From Isoetes taiwanensis (Eukaryota; Streptophyta; Lycopodiopsida; Isoetales; Isoetaceae): a DNA stretch of 64,000 nucleotides. The notes under the pieces were generated by a model, which ran no database searches, had not been told where the DNA came from, and saw only the letters and a program-made list of their open reading frames with translations. The first letter of the stretch is position 1. The number at the start of each line of letters is the position of its first letter. The position numbers were made by a program, and so were the translations under genes. The DNA lies in the NCBI GenBank assembly GCA_021234155.1, contig JAJEKV010000050.1, positions 2,489,842 to 2,553,841 on the forward strand, read 5' to 3'. Below are positions 34,080-45,100 of the stretch, piece by piece.

Positions 34080-34949
34080 ATTTAAAACCACATCAATAAA
34101 AAGAAACAAAAAGTACTTTTGTGGAATAGTGCATTTTTTGTAGTTTAAGGCTGGTTTAACATGTCAATGTCCATTCTTTAATAAGAACTAGTAAATGTGT
34201 GCCCGGCGTTGCCGGACTAATGTCCTTGCATGTGTTTTTACTCGGCCTTCAATATCCATATGTGCAAATTTGACAACGACGCATACTGATATTGGTAATA
34301 ACGGACACTATTTGCACGTTTAGTTGTCATGCATTAGTTGGAGCAAGTGACTATAGTTTCACCCAATGACAATAATATTGCTTGTTTTAATTTATATAGG
34401 CCTATTTGTGCTATGAATATTTTGAAAAAGCAGATGAATTTAGTGATGGACATGGAGTTGGAGATGGAGGAGCTTATGTATGAACAAGGTAAAGAATCGG
34501 GTTTTGGGTTTCTGATTGCTCTAATCGTTGATGCAGGATGCAACAACCCTTTGCAAAAAGTTTTCAGGCTGTTTGGAGTCGATATTTGGTATTGAAGCAA
34601 CTTAAATTCTATCTTTTGATATAACTAATATGGTAGTTTTGAGCTCAGATTAGCTCTGGTTGATCGAGAATTTTTGAGCTCATAATTTAGCTTCGGTTGA
34701 TCGAGAGAGAAAAAAAGGAATTAGAAATGACATATGGATTTACCCCTAGAATTTCTACAACGAAGATTGGGTAGTCAAAAAGTGGGACTCCCATATCCTC
34801 GATCCAACATCTTTAGAGAAGCAACAAAATGCAATCTGAATGAGGAACTTGGTGTCTAGCATAGTGGAGAAGCGCTTCGGCGACTCCTTGCAAATCCAAG
34901 GCATTAATGTCCCATGTGTGTCAAAGCGTCGATCAAAATTTGCCTAAAA
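34080..34949. other. Unassigned; one 85-codon frame with exon-like features
   Basis: A plus-strand frame at 34338-34595 includes NLVMDMELEMEELMYEQ followed by GTAAAG, and later a GATGCAG acceptor, so it may contain an exon. The duplicate at 57554-57793 keeps most of it with a shift. No family recognised. Confidence 0.25.
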
Positions 34950-35528
34950 AGCGCATCGCCCACGGCATCGTCCGCGACAAATGTCACGACAAATGTCGGA
35001 CACATCACGCAATTTGCTTTGTGATGCGGCTAATCAAGCTATGTTCAAGTGTTTTGAGGTATCAGATTTTAGGTTGTTACACAAAAACTTGCTCACGATT
35101 TTAGGTTGCTTTCGAGCGGCATAGGCATACATAAATTTCATAACCGGTGAGAACCTCACGTGGTTTTGAGTGAGTAGAAATGCTCATAAAGCATATCTTC
35201 ACGGCATCGCGCGACAAATGTCGGACACAATCGCGACAAATGTCACGACAGTGGATGTCGCATCGCGGCGTCACGCGTGACATTACTGGAACATAAGACA
35301 CGCCGCATGCGGCGTGGCATCTGAACCCAGAGACGTCGATGCGTATTTGCCACGTGTATTTGCCGGTCGCATGTGATCTGGATTTTGACCGTTGACTATC
35401 ATTAATGCGGCGTGGTCTACGAGAACGCGTGACACGCGTCATGCGTACTTTCCGCGTGTCTTTGCCAAGTCGTAGGTGACCTGGCATGTGACCGTTGACA
35501 CTACGTCGCCTGCGACGTTAAAGATTTC

Positions 35529-35536
35529 TATATAAA
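35529..35536 (+). promoter_or_regulatory. TATA box of the CACTA first gene, copy A
   Basis: TATATAAA lies 71 bp before the ATG at 35607 and just after the GC-rich subterminal repeats. It is conserved at 58753-58760 in copy B. Confidence 0.6.
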
Positions 35537-35606
35537 CAACTCTTTCTCGGCCTTCATTGTTATTTTCTTTCGCTCCTCTTCCAGCCTAGCGCCTTTGCTG
35601 CCCTAC

Positions 35607-37275
35607 ATGGATCGCCATGGTCATCGGCATGATCGACGCCTGGAGATGGCCAGGAGACAGATTGATGTTGTCTTACCACCGGGGGAGGTTGGATATGCGG
35701 AACCGTCACATGTAAGTTCGATTCTTGTATTTAGTAGCCTAGACATATATAAAACTAGGAGAGGGCGTGTCTTGCGAGTAGTAAAAAAAAGCGTGTTTTG
35801 GGTCAAGGACCGCGGTTAAGCCTCCACATTGAGTGGAGAGGACCAGGTGTGCCAGGCCCAAACTCACCTTCATACCTTACTAAGTACAATGTAGATTACA
35901 AAATTGAGGTGTCGTGTAGTCAAGGTCATATGTCGACTTCACCTTGAGTGGAGGGGACTCTATGTATCGGGGCTAGCGCGTCTCAAAAGATCTTTATTGA
36001 AATTGAAACTTATATAAGGGTCGCACTTTTCGGAAAGGGCATGGTCGGCTTCACCTTGAGTGGAGAGGACTACGGTGTCCGCCCCCAGTCATCCATTTAG
36101 GTTTTAGGGTTTAGGGTTTAGGGTTTAGGGTTTAGGGTTTATGCTACCATATATTGTATCTATCCGCAGTAGTTCAAACTATTGTTCGGTATATAGTACT
36201 TACCTTTTGTAATTGGCGGAGGGACAAAATAGTTTCGCGATTGTAAAAAGATGTATGGGGCTGAAGAGATGACTTAGAGCGGTTGTTGAAGACCATCGAT
36301 AAGATTTGGTACATTTGAACAACCCACCCGGTTTGATGCTCGTCATGGATATCGGGTTGGTATACAATTATTATTTGTTTTTTTTTTTTAAAGGTATCTC
36401 TCCCCACCAAGTATATATTCAAGATGTTTATGATATCTAAATATGTAGGTAGATGATCTTTGATGTCTCCTCCAAACTAGATGTGGATTTTGGTTTAATG
36501 TTGTCCATAGAGGCATATGAAACCGGCGATGGCACCCGATTCATCAATAATGTGGATGGGTGCGGCTCAGCGGCCGAGTGTTCCCACAAGTGAAAGAACA
36601 CGAAGGGCTACAATCATGAGAACATTGCATGTGTCGCACATTTCCCAAGAACGGCTTGGCCTCACTTGCCCGGCGTGAAATTCTGAAGAATTGCAAAGAT
36701 TAGTCCGACCCTTTGTTAGGCAATCATGAAGACATTTGGCTTGTGGCGGATGGGCTTCTATCCCTATGGATCAAGAATTTGCTTATTGGGGAAGAAGATA
36801 CATCATTATCGCGGAGCCGCATTTGTCCGAGGCTGGATTGACCTTATCTCCGAAACTTGGCGTATAGAAGTGGGCCGAGACACCCACATTCCATTAATGC
36901 CATATCACGGAGGGTCCGAAAACGATTGGAAAACTTGGCAAACTTTGACTAAATATGCTTGGCGTATGAGGATTTATGGAATGAATTCCAATCTTTGCGT
37001 CGATAGGCGTGGGGGCATGTGATGAGGAGTTGAAGTTTATTGATGGTCGGCCCGGGGTTCATGGCAATATTGCGGGGTTCATCAACAGTTCTATTGACAA
37101 CCGTGGCTGCAATTGTGAATTTTTAGAGTGTCAAGGAGGGGGAGGAAGATTTTTTACAAGATGTGTAAAAAGCGGATATATCATGGTGTGTGATATTAAA
37201 AGCATAAACATTGGAGATGAGTTATTCATCAACTATCGCTATGATAGACCTCTCCCATTTGAGATGGAACAATAG
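35607..37275 (+). CDS. SET-domain protein gene of the CACTA element, copy A (frames broken as assembled)
   Basis: Exon 1 (35607-35711, 35 codons) encodes a basic start, MDRHGHRHDRRLEMARRQ, and ends at a GTAAGT donor. Intron 1 (35712 to about 36180) holds ~112-bp box repeats and telomeric repeats. Later coding includes DVSSKLDVDFGLMLSIEAYE (from about 36456). A SET-like N-lobe (36760-36900: AYWGRR, then EAG) is followed by a C-lobe in one open frame at 37009-37275 with GNIAGFINSSIDN, CNCEFLEC and DIKSINIGDELFINYRYD. SET methyltransferases have RFINHSCxPN and GEEL(T/F)xDYxY at these places; here His-Ser is Ser-Ser and the DY-type tyrosine region reads INYRYD, so activity is uncertain. The stop at 37273-37275 is followed by AATAAA words. 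Confidence 0.55.
35815..36075 (+). repeat. ~112-bp box repeats in intron 1 (copy A)
   Basis: CTTCACCTTGAGTGGAGAGG and variants start near 35821, 35934 and 36048. The same box at the same spacing occurs at 49785-50145 in the second element and at about 59060-59320 in copy B. Confidence 0.75.
36103..36140. repeat. Interstitial telomeric repeat, TTTAGGG x5 (copy A)
   Basis: Five perfect tandem TTTAGGG units lie inside intron 1. Copy B at 59347-59380 has about three. Confidence 0.95.
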
Positions 37276-37384
37276 TATTGTTGTACTAAAAAAAGGAATA
37301 AAGAGTTTTTTTTAATATGTTTTTGTCATTCATTGAGTCTATACAAATGGTTGTATGTATTTTATACTTATTACATTATTTGAC

Positions 37385-40300
37385 ATGATGGTTATCGTTG
37401 CTCTGTTTAATGAACTCATTCAGAGCGGTCTCCATCCCGATCCATTAGTTCTAAGTTACGAGGCAAAGGGAAACCTATCATCGTGAATTTCAAGCGAGGC
37501 GCACCAATATGAAGATATTGCATACAATCAATATGAAGAGGATGAAACTATTGACGAACCCAGAAACGAAGTCTTTAAAGCATGTTAGGGTACCGAAAAG
37601 TACATACACTAGCTTTCGATATGTTTTTTTTTTCATTAAAACTCTTCAAGAATTACGATATTGATTTAGATGATGTAGAGGATGGTGGTGGAGAGGATAT
37701 GGTAGAAGATGTATAGGATACCCTTTTTTGGACTTTTTAAAGGGACACCTAACATACGTCTTGATATGTTCTGCGATGACCCTATTGTTATGATGTCGAA
37801 TGGTGGTGGAAATATGGTAGAAGTTATTTCTTGCGTCTCGAACCTCTCCCTATTTTGTTAAAAGTTATTTCTTGCTAATTCTCAATCTCAAACCAAGTTC
37901 AAGTGGAGCAATGCAAGTGTCTCTGCTCTATTGAGGTGACATACTTATCAAGTCTTTCTATCTTACCACCATCTCCATCTTTTATCTTATCACTCTTAGA
38001 TCGCGAGGTTATTGCGACGAGAAGATCCTTCGAGAGAAGAACAATATGCCTAAATGGATCTCAAGTTAAGAAAATGATTCAAGCGACCGGCCTTGGTTAT
38101 AAAGTCATACATGCATGTCCAAATGATTGTATGATCTTCTATCCCCCTTAGAGCATGAGAAGTCCACTCATTGTCTCGTATGTAATGAGCAGAATCGAGG
38201 AATGACCTAAAGGGAAAAACGGTACCTCGAGAAGGTTATTCGACACTTTCCAATAATCCCAAGGTATATGCATCACCACTTCTTACAAATAGTTGTAAAT
38301 TCACTTATTTTCTGGTACTTATATGTTGCCTATAATTTATTCTATAGGTTAAAGTTGATGTTAGTTGCAAGACATTGGCTAGCCTAATGGACTTCCGCGG
38401 CTACACATGCATCTAGTGATGATGTGATCGAACTCCGGCGGCAGTGCGACTTGGAAGCATGTCGATGCGACATGGCGACTTTGGAAAAGAACCACGTAAT
38501 GATGCGTTTGGGCACGGCCACCGATGGCGTAAACCCATATGGTACACAATCGGTTTGCATGGTCTACATGGCGATGATGATAGTGAACTACAACATACCC
38601 CATGGTTGTTGATGAAGAGTGGGCACATTATGATGACTTTATTGATACACGGGAAAAAAAACCAAGTAATTTAGATGTGTACCTAAGAATAATTGTGGAT
38701 GAGTTACTCCTTTGTGGAACCACAGTATTCAGGTCTGATGCCCATAAAAATGGCGTTTTAATCTTAGAGGTATACTATTGTGGACTATGCATGACTTTCT
38801 GGGCTTCTCGAGAGTGTTACAGGTTTAAGACATCGGGGGCACTTCCCTTGCATGATATGTGGGGAAAAGTTGCAGCACCGTCACTCTAAGCATCTGAAGA
38901 AAGTAGTATCTGAGGGTTTTAGGAAGTATTTGCAGCTCACCCCCCTTGAAAGCGGCGTGCACAATTGGGTGGCACCATGACTATCTGAGAACCACCAAGC
39001 GAGAATTACCATCTGAGAATGGGGTGGCGTTGGGATAAGAAGGAAGAGGGGAAAATCCATGAGAAATCCGTAGGGGGCACCTGTACTGAGGAGGTCGTGG
39101 CCAGGCCTAGGCGATGAGAGATGAGGAATTATCTGATGGTGGCGAGGAAGCGGAGGAGGAAGTCTTTACTACCAATATGAAAAGGAAGTCACGTTTTTTT
39201 AGACTACCATATTGGACCGACCTATTGATTCAACACCTTTTAGACCCGATGCATATCTTCAAGAGCGTGGGGAAACTCTTTATGGAAGCATGTATTTGGT
39301 CAAAAAGACACAACAAATGCGGGATGGACCTTAAGGTAAGTAATACAAAGAAAGAGGCATGGATCCGGGGTGAAGGGCAACCACTTCCTCCGCGGCAAAA
39401 TGGGTTATTGCTAGGGCTGACCATCGAGCTATTTATGATGATTTAAGGGCCCTTAGAACACCAGCCCCGGTTATATGCAATCATTGCGAACCGCATTCAC
39501 AAGTAGTGGGGAAATTTGGCCCGTTTTAAAGTCCCATGGTGGCATAAGTTCTTGCATGTAAGCAATTGAAGTCCACATATATGCACTACTATAAAATATA
39601 ACCCATAACTTATATTTGGTGTTTGGATCATGCAGTTCTTCATGCCCACGACCTTTAGGGAGTTTTAGACAAAAGGACCATTGGAGGCAATAAGTGCCCT
39701 ATCAAAGGTCATAAGGTTGTTACCCATGTTGATTTAGTGGTCCCCGTCTATTTTATTTGTGGCTAAGTTTTTTGTTTTGGACCTCATAGGTGGATGTGTA
39801 AAAAAAACTATCTTAGAAAGAGCGAAATTGAAGAGATGAAAGTGAAAATGGCGAGGCATGTTGCTTGTTGGAGAAGGAGTTTCCCTCTGAGCTTTCTTGG
39901 CAGTCAAACCCATCTTTTGGTACATCTTATTGAGGAAGTGGAGCTTCCTGAGGCTTGTACATGCCCGGATGGATGTTTTTCTTGGAAAGGTTTATGAAGG
40001 TATTGAAGGATATGGTGCGTCAAAGAGCATCCCCCAAGGTAGTATGGCGAGGGGATGGCTTGCGAAAAGAGTCACTTTTCTATATGGCGAGAATATATTT
40101 CCGCCGTACATCCGGATGCACCTAAACACTTATGGAGTGATGAAGGGGCGAAGAAGATTGTGGGGGTAGTGGCGAGAAGGCAATGGTATCAGAAGTCATT
40201 TCCGCTGATATGATCATTAAGGTTAATCAATTTCTTCTTTACAATTCGGCACCAATGGCAAAATGGATTGCTCGTTATGAGAGCGCCAAAGGAAGAAATG

Positions 40301-41293
40301 GAAGAGAAGAGGCATGAATGGAGACGACATAATAGAGCGAGCCCGTGTACCACGATGGATATGAACCCTTGGGACAAGATGGAAAGAGAATGGGTACTAC
40401 AGGCTTTGACCGATGCATATCACAAGGGGAGTATATTACAAACTTCTGGAATGGGCATACGCACAAGGTGTCATGAAAAAAAGTAGTTGCAACAAATTAT
40501 GTTGATGTAGAAATCGAGTATTTTCTTTTGATGTTATTGTATCTATTGACATTAATGGTGCTTTTGGCGGTATATATCTTACTCCTCGATATGGTGGCAT
40601 GGGACCCACTATCGTGTGAGTTCTCTTGACATACGGGGAAGACTTGTGGCTAGCGGAGTCATGGCATCATTCACGATGGAGTTTCAATCAAGTGTTGCCG
40701 TCGTAATCGTCGAGGAAGCCACGTGATTGGGTGGAGGGTTAAAGACTATAATGGAGGTGGATGTTGGTGGCAATTTTAAGACCTTCATATTCGATGTCGA
40801 TTGGTTTGACCTTCAATTAAGGGGGGCGGGCCCTCTGATGAAAGTATGATAGAACAAGTGGCTTTTTCATTTGTCAACTCTAGCAAGATGTACCACGGTA
40901 GTGAGGCGGCTTGTCCTTCGGACAAGCGTGAGCAGTACACACATACACATATCCACTTCAAAATTTAGACCATCAATATCAATCTCCGTCCGGCTTCTTT
41001 GACCAGATTTTTTTCTTTCTACCGTCGACAAGACCCAACATGGTGGTTTATCATACAAACTACAGGGGATGCCCAATATTCCAAGGTGTTGTGCTAGAGG
41101 AGTCAATAGCGTCGCGAAGAGCCCTCTGGCGGATCAAGGCATTCAAACTCACCGGGAAAGCGAGCATCAAGAGGTTGGACCACCAGCTCTCATCGATCTT
41201 ACACGAGCAATTCCCGCGAAATCTGAGATGTACTTGGGCATTTTAATACAAATGTTGGCAATGCTAACAATGGCGACTCTAGTTAGCACCTAG
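37385..41293 (+). CDS. CACTA Tnp2 transposase gene, copy A (frames broken as assembled)
   Basis: Transposase_21 landmarks appear in order. They are GLGYKVIHACPNDCMIFYPP (38090-38150) with the CLVCN cysteines, the PRNDAFG/DGVNPYGTQ region (38490-38550), and LDVYLRIIVDEL (38670-38710). Next come LRGILLWTMHDF (38765-38800) and YWTDLLIQHLLDPMHIFKSV (39215-39270), matching the family's NLDVMHIEKNV site. DUF4218 follows: MKVKMARHVACW (39838), LVHLIEEVEL, then the WM-FLERF and EGS-A-GWLAKES signatures across frames to 40080. A probable DUF4216 region (VEVDVGGNFKTFIFDVDWF across frames, 40750-40815, then GMPNIPRCCA) lies near the stop at 41291-41293. The catalytic DDE set cannot be verified with broken frames. 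Confidence 0.8.
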
Positions 41294-41365
41294 AGGAGGC
41301 GATCATTAAATTCTATATGTCAAATATTATGCACATCCTCGGTGCAATCCTTATGATAGACTATG

Positions 41366-41415
41366 TCTATTGGTCTTCGTGTGCAATAAAACCCATTCAA
41401 TTCAATTCTTTTTTT
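41366..41415 (+). mobile_element. LINE-like tail with TTCAA repeats
   Basis: TATTGGTCTTCGTGTGCAAT, an ATAAAA stretch and (TTCAA)n recall the tails at 16213 and 30025, with a different pentamer. No LINE body is visible upstream; it may be coincidental or part of the CACTA 3' untranslated region. Confidence 0.3.
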
Positions 41416-42139
41416 TCTCCCTCCCCCCTTTTGGTATACATTATATCGGGGAGGAATAAAGAGCGGGTGGAACATGGGCTCAAAGAAGCCACATAGGCTC
41501 AAGCATTGCCTCTAGACTAGAACATGCCACCTAGGCTCCAATAGAAGATCAAATATATGCCACATAAAGTAGAAAAAAAATACAACACATGGCGTCCACA
41601 ATGACATGTTGCCACAATGACATGGAGGCCCGAAAAATAGTTTGCACAAGCACTCAAATCTTTGGTAAGGATTTGGATTTCAACTTCGTCCAAAGAGTCT
41701 TCAATGGTATCTTAGTTACCATTTTCTCTAACCTAAAACCCGGTGCCACCACCAAGTTAACACGATCATTGCTTAATTTGATGCTATCCACTAGCTTTTA
41801 CATTGTGGATCAGCTGCTCTACCTTTCAAGCGGATAATAATAATGGTATTTTGTAGGGTGAACAAGTCCAAATACATAGAGTGAAGCATGAGGAGCCTCT
41901 GGGCGTTGAGCGTGTAGGCGTTGCATTTCCCTTAGGGTCGAACATGCCACCTAGGTTCAAACAAGCCTCTTAGGCTCAAGCATTGTCTAGGCTCAAACAT
42001 GCCCCGATTATCAAACATGTACACAACAAAAATAAAAATAGTTTAAGCGGCGTGGCTATAACAAAATACGTCACGTCATCTGGCGTATTGGCGTCATCAT
42101 CTCACGCGATACAAAACGACGTTAAAAACTCATTTCTTA

Positions 42140-45100
42140 GTTGGGTGAACATGAGTGGTCTTCGGCGAGGAAATTGGTCCCTGGGGCAATGTCGGCGTCC
42201 CGAGTCCATTTGCGGAGAGGCGATCGGCGGTTCGGGGGGCCCGAGATCGCCCGTCCGGCCCCGGGGGGCCTTGGGGAGAGGAAATCGGGGCAAAAGCGGC
42301 TTAGGGGGATTTTAGGGTCTTCTCTCAGTCAACACCCCCCCACCCCGTCAAGTCCCCGCGCAAAGGTCCTTGAATCGACAAGGAGAGGGCCTCCAAAATG
42401 TAAACCACAGTGGGTTGCCGGGTTCTAGAAGGGTTTTGCGTTTTGGGGGCGAGACTTGATCCGCATTGCACTGGGACTGGCCGAGAAAATGCGGCCAGAG
42501 AATCACCGAACAAGAGGCCCGACGGGCGGAGTTTGGGCTGTCCTTCTCCGATGTGGCAAGTAGAAGTCGAGGGCTTTTGGAGTGGCAAGACATTCATAAA
42601 TTATAATTAATGCATTGTGCGAAAATAAATTCTGATTTTTTGCCAGCTGGATTCCTAATCCATCTCAACACACACCCAATTTTGAGAAATTTTGGAGAAG
42701 GTCTAGGTCAAAGGGTTAGCTAAGGTCAAAGGAATGGAGTTTGTGGGATCGTTGTACTTGGGGTTGACCTTGGCTCATTTGGGCGTTATACTTGGTCTAA
42801 GATTGCATTGAGAATATAAGCATCATAACTATTAGAATGAAGATAAATGATTCTGAGAAAAAGCATCATAACTACTAGAATGAAGATAAATGATTCTGAG
42901 AAAAAGCAAAAAAAAGACTAGTGCGGGTTGGGTGGGTTGGTTTGCTTGTGATGATGGTTGTGTTTTTCAATTATCAAGGCATATGGATAGAGAGAATGCC
43001 CTTGTTCAACGGACTCCCTAAAGCTATTTGACATGGATGGCATAATTAACTTGTAATGAACTGAATTAAGGGGCAAAGCAACTTCGGGGGAGTTTAGGGT
43101 CCCAAAATAAAATCAACACCCCCCACTCCATGTCAAGACGGTGCAAGGTCCGACCAAATCGACAAGGAGAGGGCCTCCAAACGTAAACCACAGTGACTTG
43201 CCCGGATTCTAGAAGGGTTTTGTTTTGGGGGCGGTTTTGGTCTTCGGCCCGCGAGAACTTGGTCCCTAGGGCAAGCGTCGGCGTTTTGAGTCCATTGGCG
43301 AGCCAAATCGCATTCAGGAGAGGGAGGTCACCGTCCGTCCCCGGGGCCTTGGGGAGAGGAAATGGGGCAAGCAACTTCGGGGGATTTTAGGGTCCGTGCT
43401 CTGGCGTCAACACCCCCCCCACTCCATCAATCCGGGCGCAAGGTCCCCCGGAATCGACAAGGAGAGGGCCTCCAAAAACGTAAACCACGTGGGTTGCGAG
43501 TTCTAGAAGGGTTTGCGTTTTGGGGGCGAGACTTGGTTGCACTTCGGGACCTGGCGGAAAGCTGCCAGAATACGAACAAACAACCGGCGGGCCGGAGTTT
43601 GGGCCTGTCCTCCTCCCGATGTGGCAAGTAGAAGTCGAGGGCTTTGCTGATGGCAAGACATTCATAAATTAAGCAATTAATGCATTGTACGAAAATAAAT
43701 TCTGATTTTTGCCGGCTGGATTCTAATCCATTTCCAGCACCATGCACCAATTTTAGAAATTTTGAGAAGGTCTAGGTCAAAGGGTTAGCATTAGAGCGGT
43801 CAAAGGCCGGGGCCCGTTGCGGGGCAGCGTGGCACCCTTCCCAAGTCAAACGAGGCCGGGGACCTTGCGGGGATCCCTCACAAGAGGGAGAGTCCAGGAC
43901 CCCAGGCGGGATCAAAAAGTTCTCGAGGCAGCCCTTCTGGCCGCGCTCCCAGGGGCTGCGCTAATGACCACCCTCCGGGCGGTTCCCCTATCCGGCCAAA
44001 TTGGATCCTCCGCTCGGGGGCCCCTCTTGGGAAGGCCCAAAAGATTCCAGATCGGTCAGGAGAACTTGTCAAACCATGGGGCGTCCGAGGTTCGGCCTTG
44101 TAGAAACCGCAATGTCTTGTCGTTCGACACCTAGAGGCTCGGGAATGGCAAATCGACCCTGCCAAATCATCCGAATGGCGAAATTACCCTAGGGAGCAAG
44201 TTACAAGGTGGGTTTGCAAAGAAAGAAACACTCACGCCCTCCCGCGGCCGGTATCCCGCATCCACATCTTAGGCCAATTGACTACGAGTGTGATGGAAGT
44301 GAGCTACTTTGGCTTCTTGGAGGTCGGGTGGTCTTAAGCCCGCGGAACTTGGTCCCCTAGGCAATGTCGGCGTTAGGAGTCCATTGGCGAGAGCCAAATC
44401 GCGATTCCAGGAGAGGGAGGTTGCCCGCCCGTCCCCGGGGAGCCTTGGGGGAGAGAAATCGGGGCAAGCGGCTTAGGGGGGATTTTAGGGGTCAAGTGCT
44501 CTGCCGTCCAACACCCCCACTCCCACGTCAAGTCCGCGGCGCAAGGTCCCTCCCCGATCGACAAGGAGAGGACCTCCAAAGCGTAAACCCGTGGGTTGCC
44601 CGCCGGTTCTAGAAGGGTTTGCGTTTTGGGGGCGGAGACTTGGTCCTGATACACTTGGGACCTGGCGAGAAGGCTGCAGCCGAGAATACGGAGCAAGGGG
44701 AACTGATGGAGGCGGAGTTTGGGCCTGTCCTCCTCCCGATGTGGCAAGTAGAAGTTTAGCGCTGGCAAGACATTCATAAATTAATTAATTAATGCATTGT
44801 CTGAAAATAAATTCTGATTTTTTGCCAGCTGGATTCCTAATTCATCTCCAGCACACGGCCCAATTTTTGAAATTTTTGGAGAAGGTCTAGGTCAAAGGGT
44901 TAGCATTAGAACGGTCGGGGCAGCGGGTTGCGGGGGAACAGAGGTGGCACCCTTCCCCAAGTCAAGCGAGGCCAGGGGACCTTGCGGGGATCCCTCACAA
45001 GAGGGAGAGTCCAGGACCCCAAGAGGCGGGATCCAAAAAAGTTCCCGAGGCAGCCCTTCCTGGCAGCGCTCCCGGCTGCACGCTAATGACCACCCTCCCG

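Larger units (their letters stand above)
32665..40818 (+). repeat. Segmental duplication, copy A
   Basis: Collinear with 55858-64000 at an offset of 23193 at the left edge and about 23185 at 39.8 kb. Homology starts abruptly at GTCAATGTTTGCACCTAATC in both copies. The right edge is not visible because copy B leaves the window. The block carries the LTR-like stretch, a UGT 5' fragment and the CACTA transposon. Confidence 0.9.
34950..42126 (+). mobile_element. CACTA (En/Spm) transposon, copy A, with SET-domain gene and Tnp2 gene
   Basis: GC-rich subterminal sequence (about 34950-35515) holds repeated words such as CATCGCGGCG, ATGCGGCGTGG and ACCGTTGAC. A promoter, a first gene and a Tnp2 transposase gene follow on the same strand. 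A second CG-rich patch with similar words (42045-42126: GCGGCGTGGCTATAAC, CACGTCATCTGGCG) probably marks the 3' subterminal region. Exact CACTA ends and 3-bp duplications were not located, so the borders are approximate. Confidence 0.6.
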
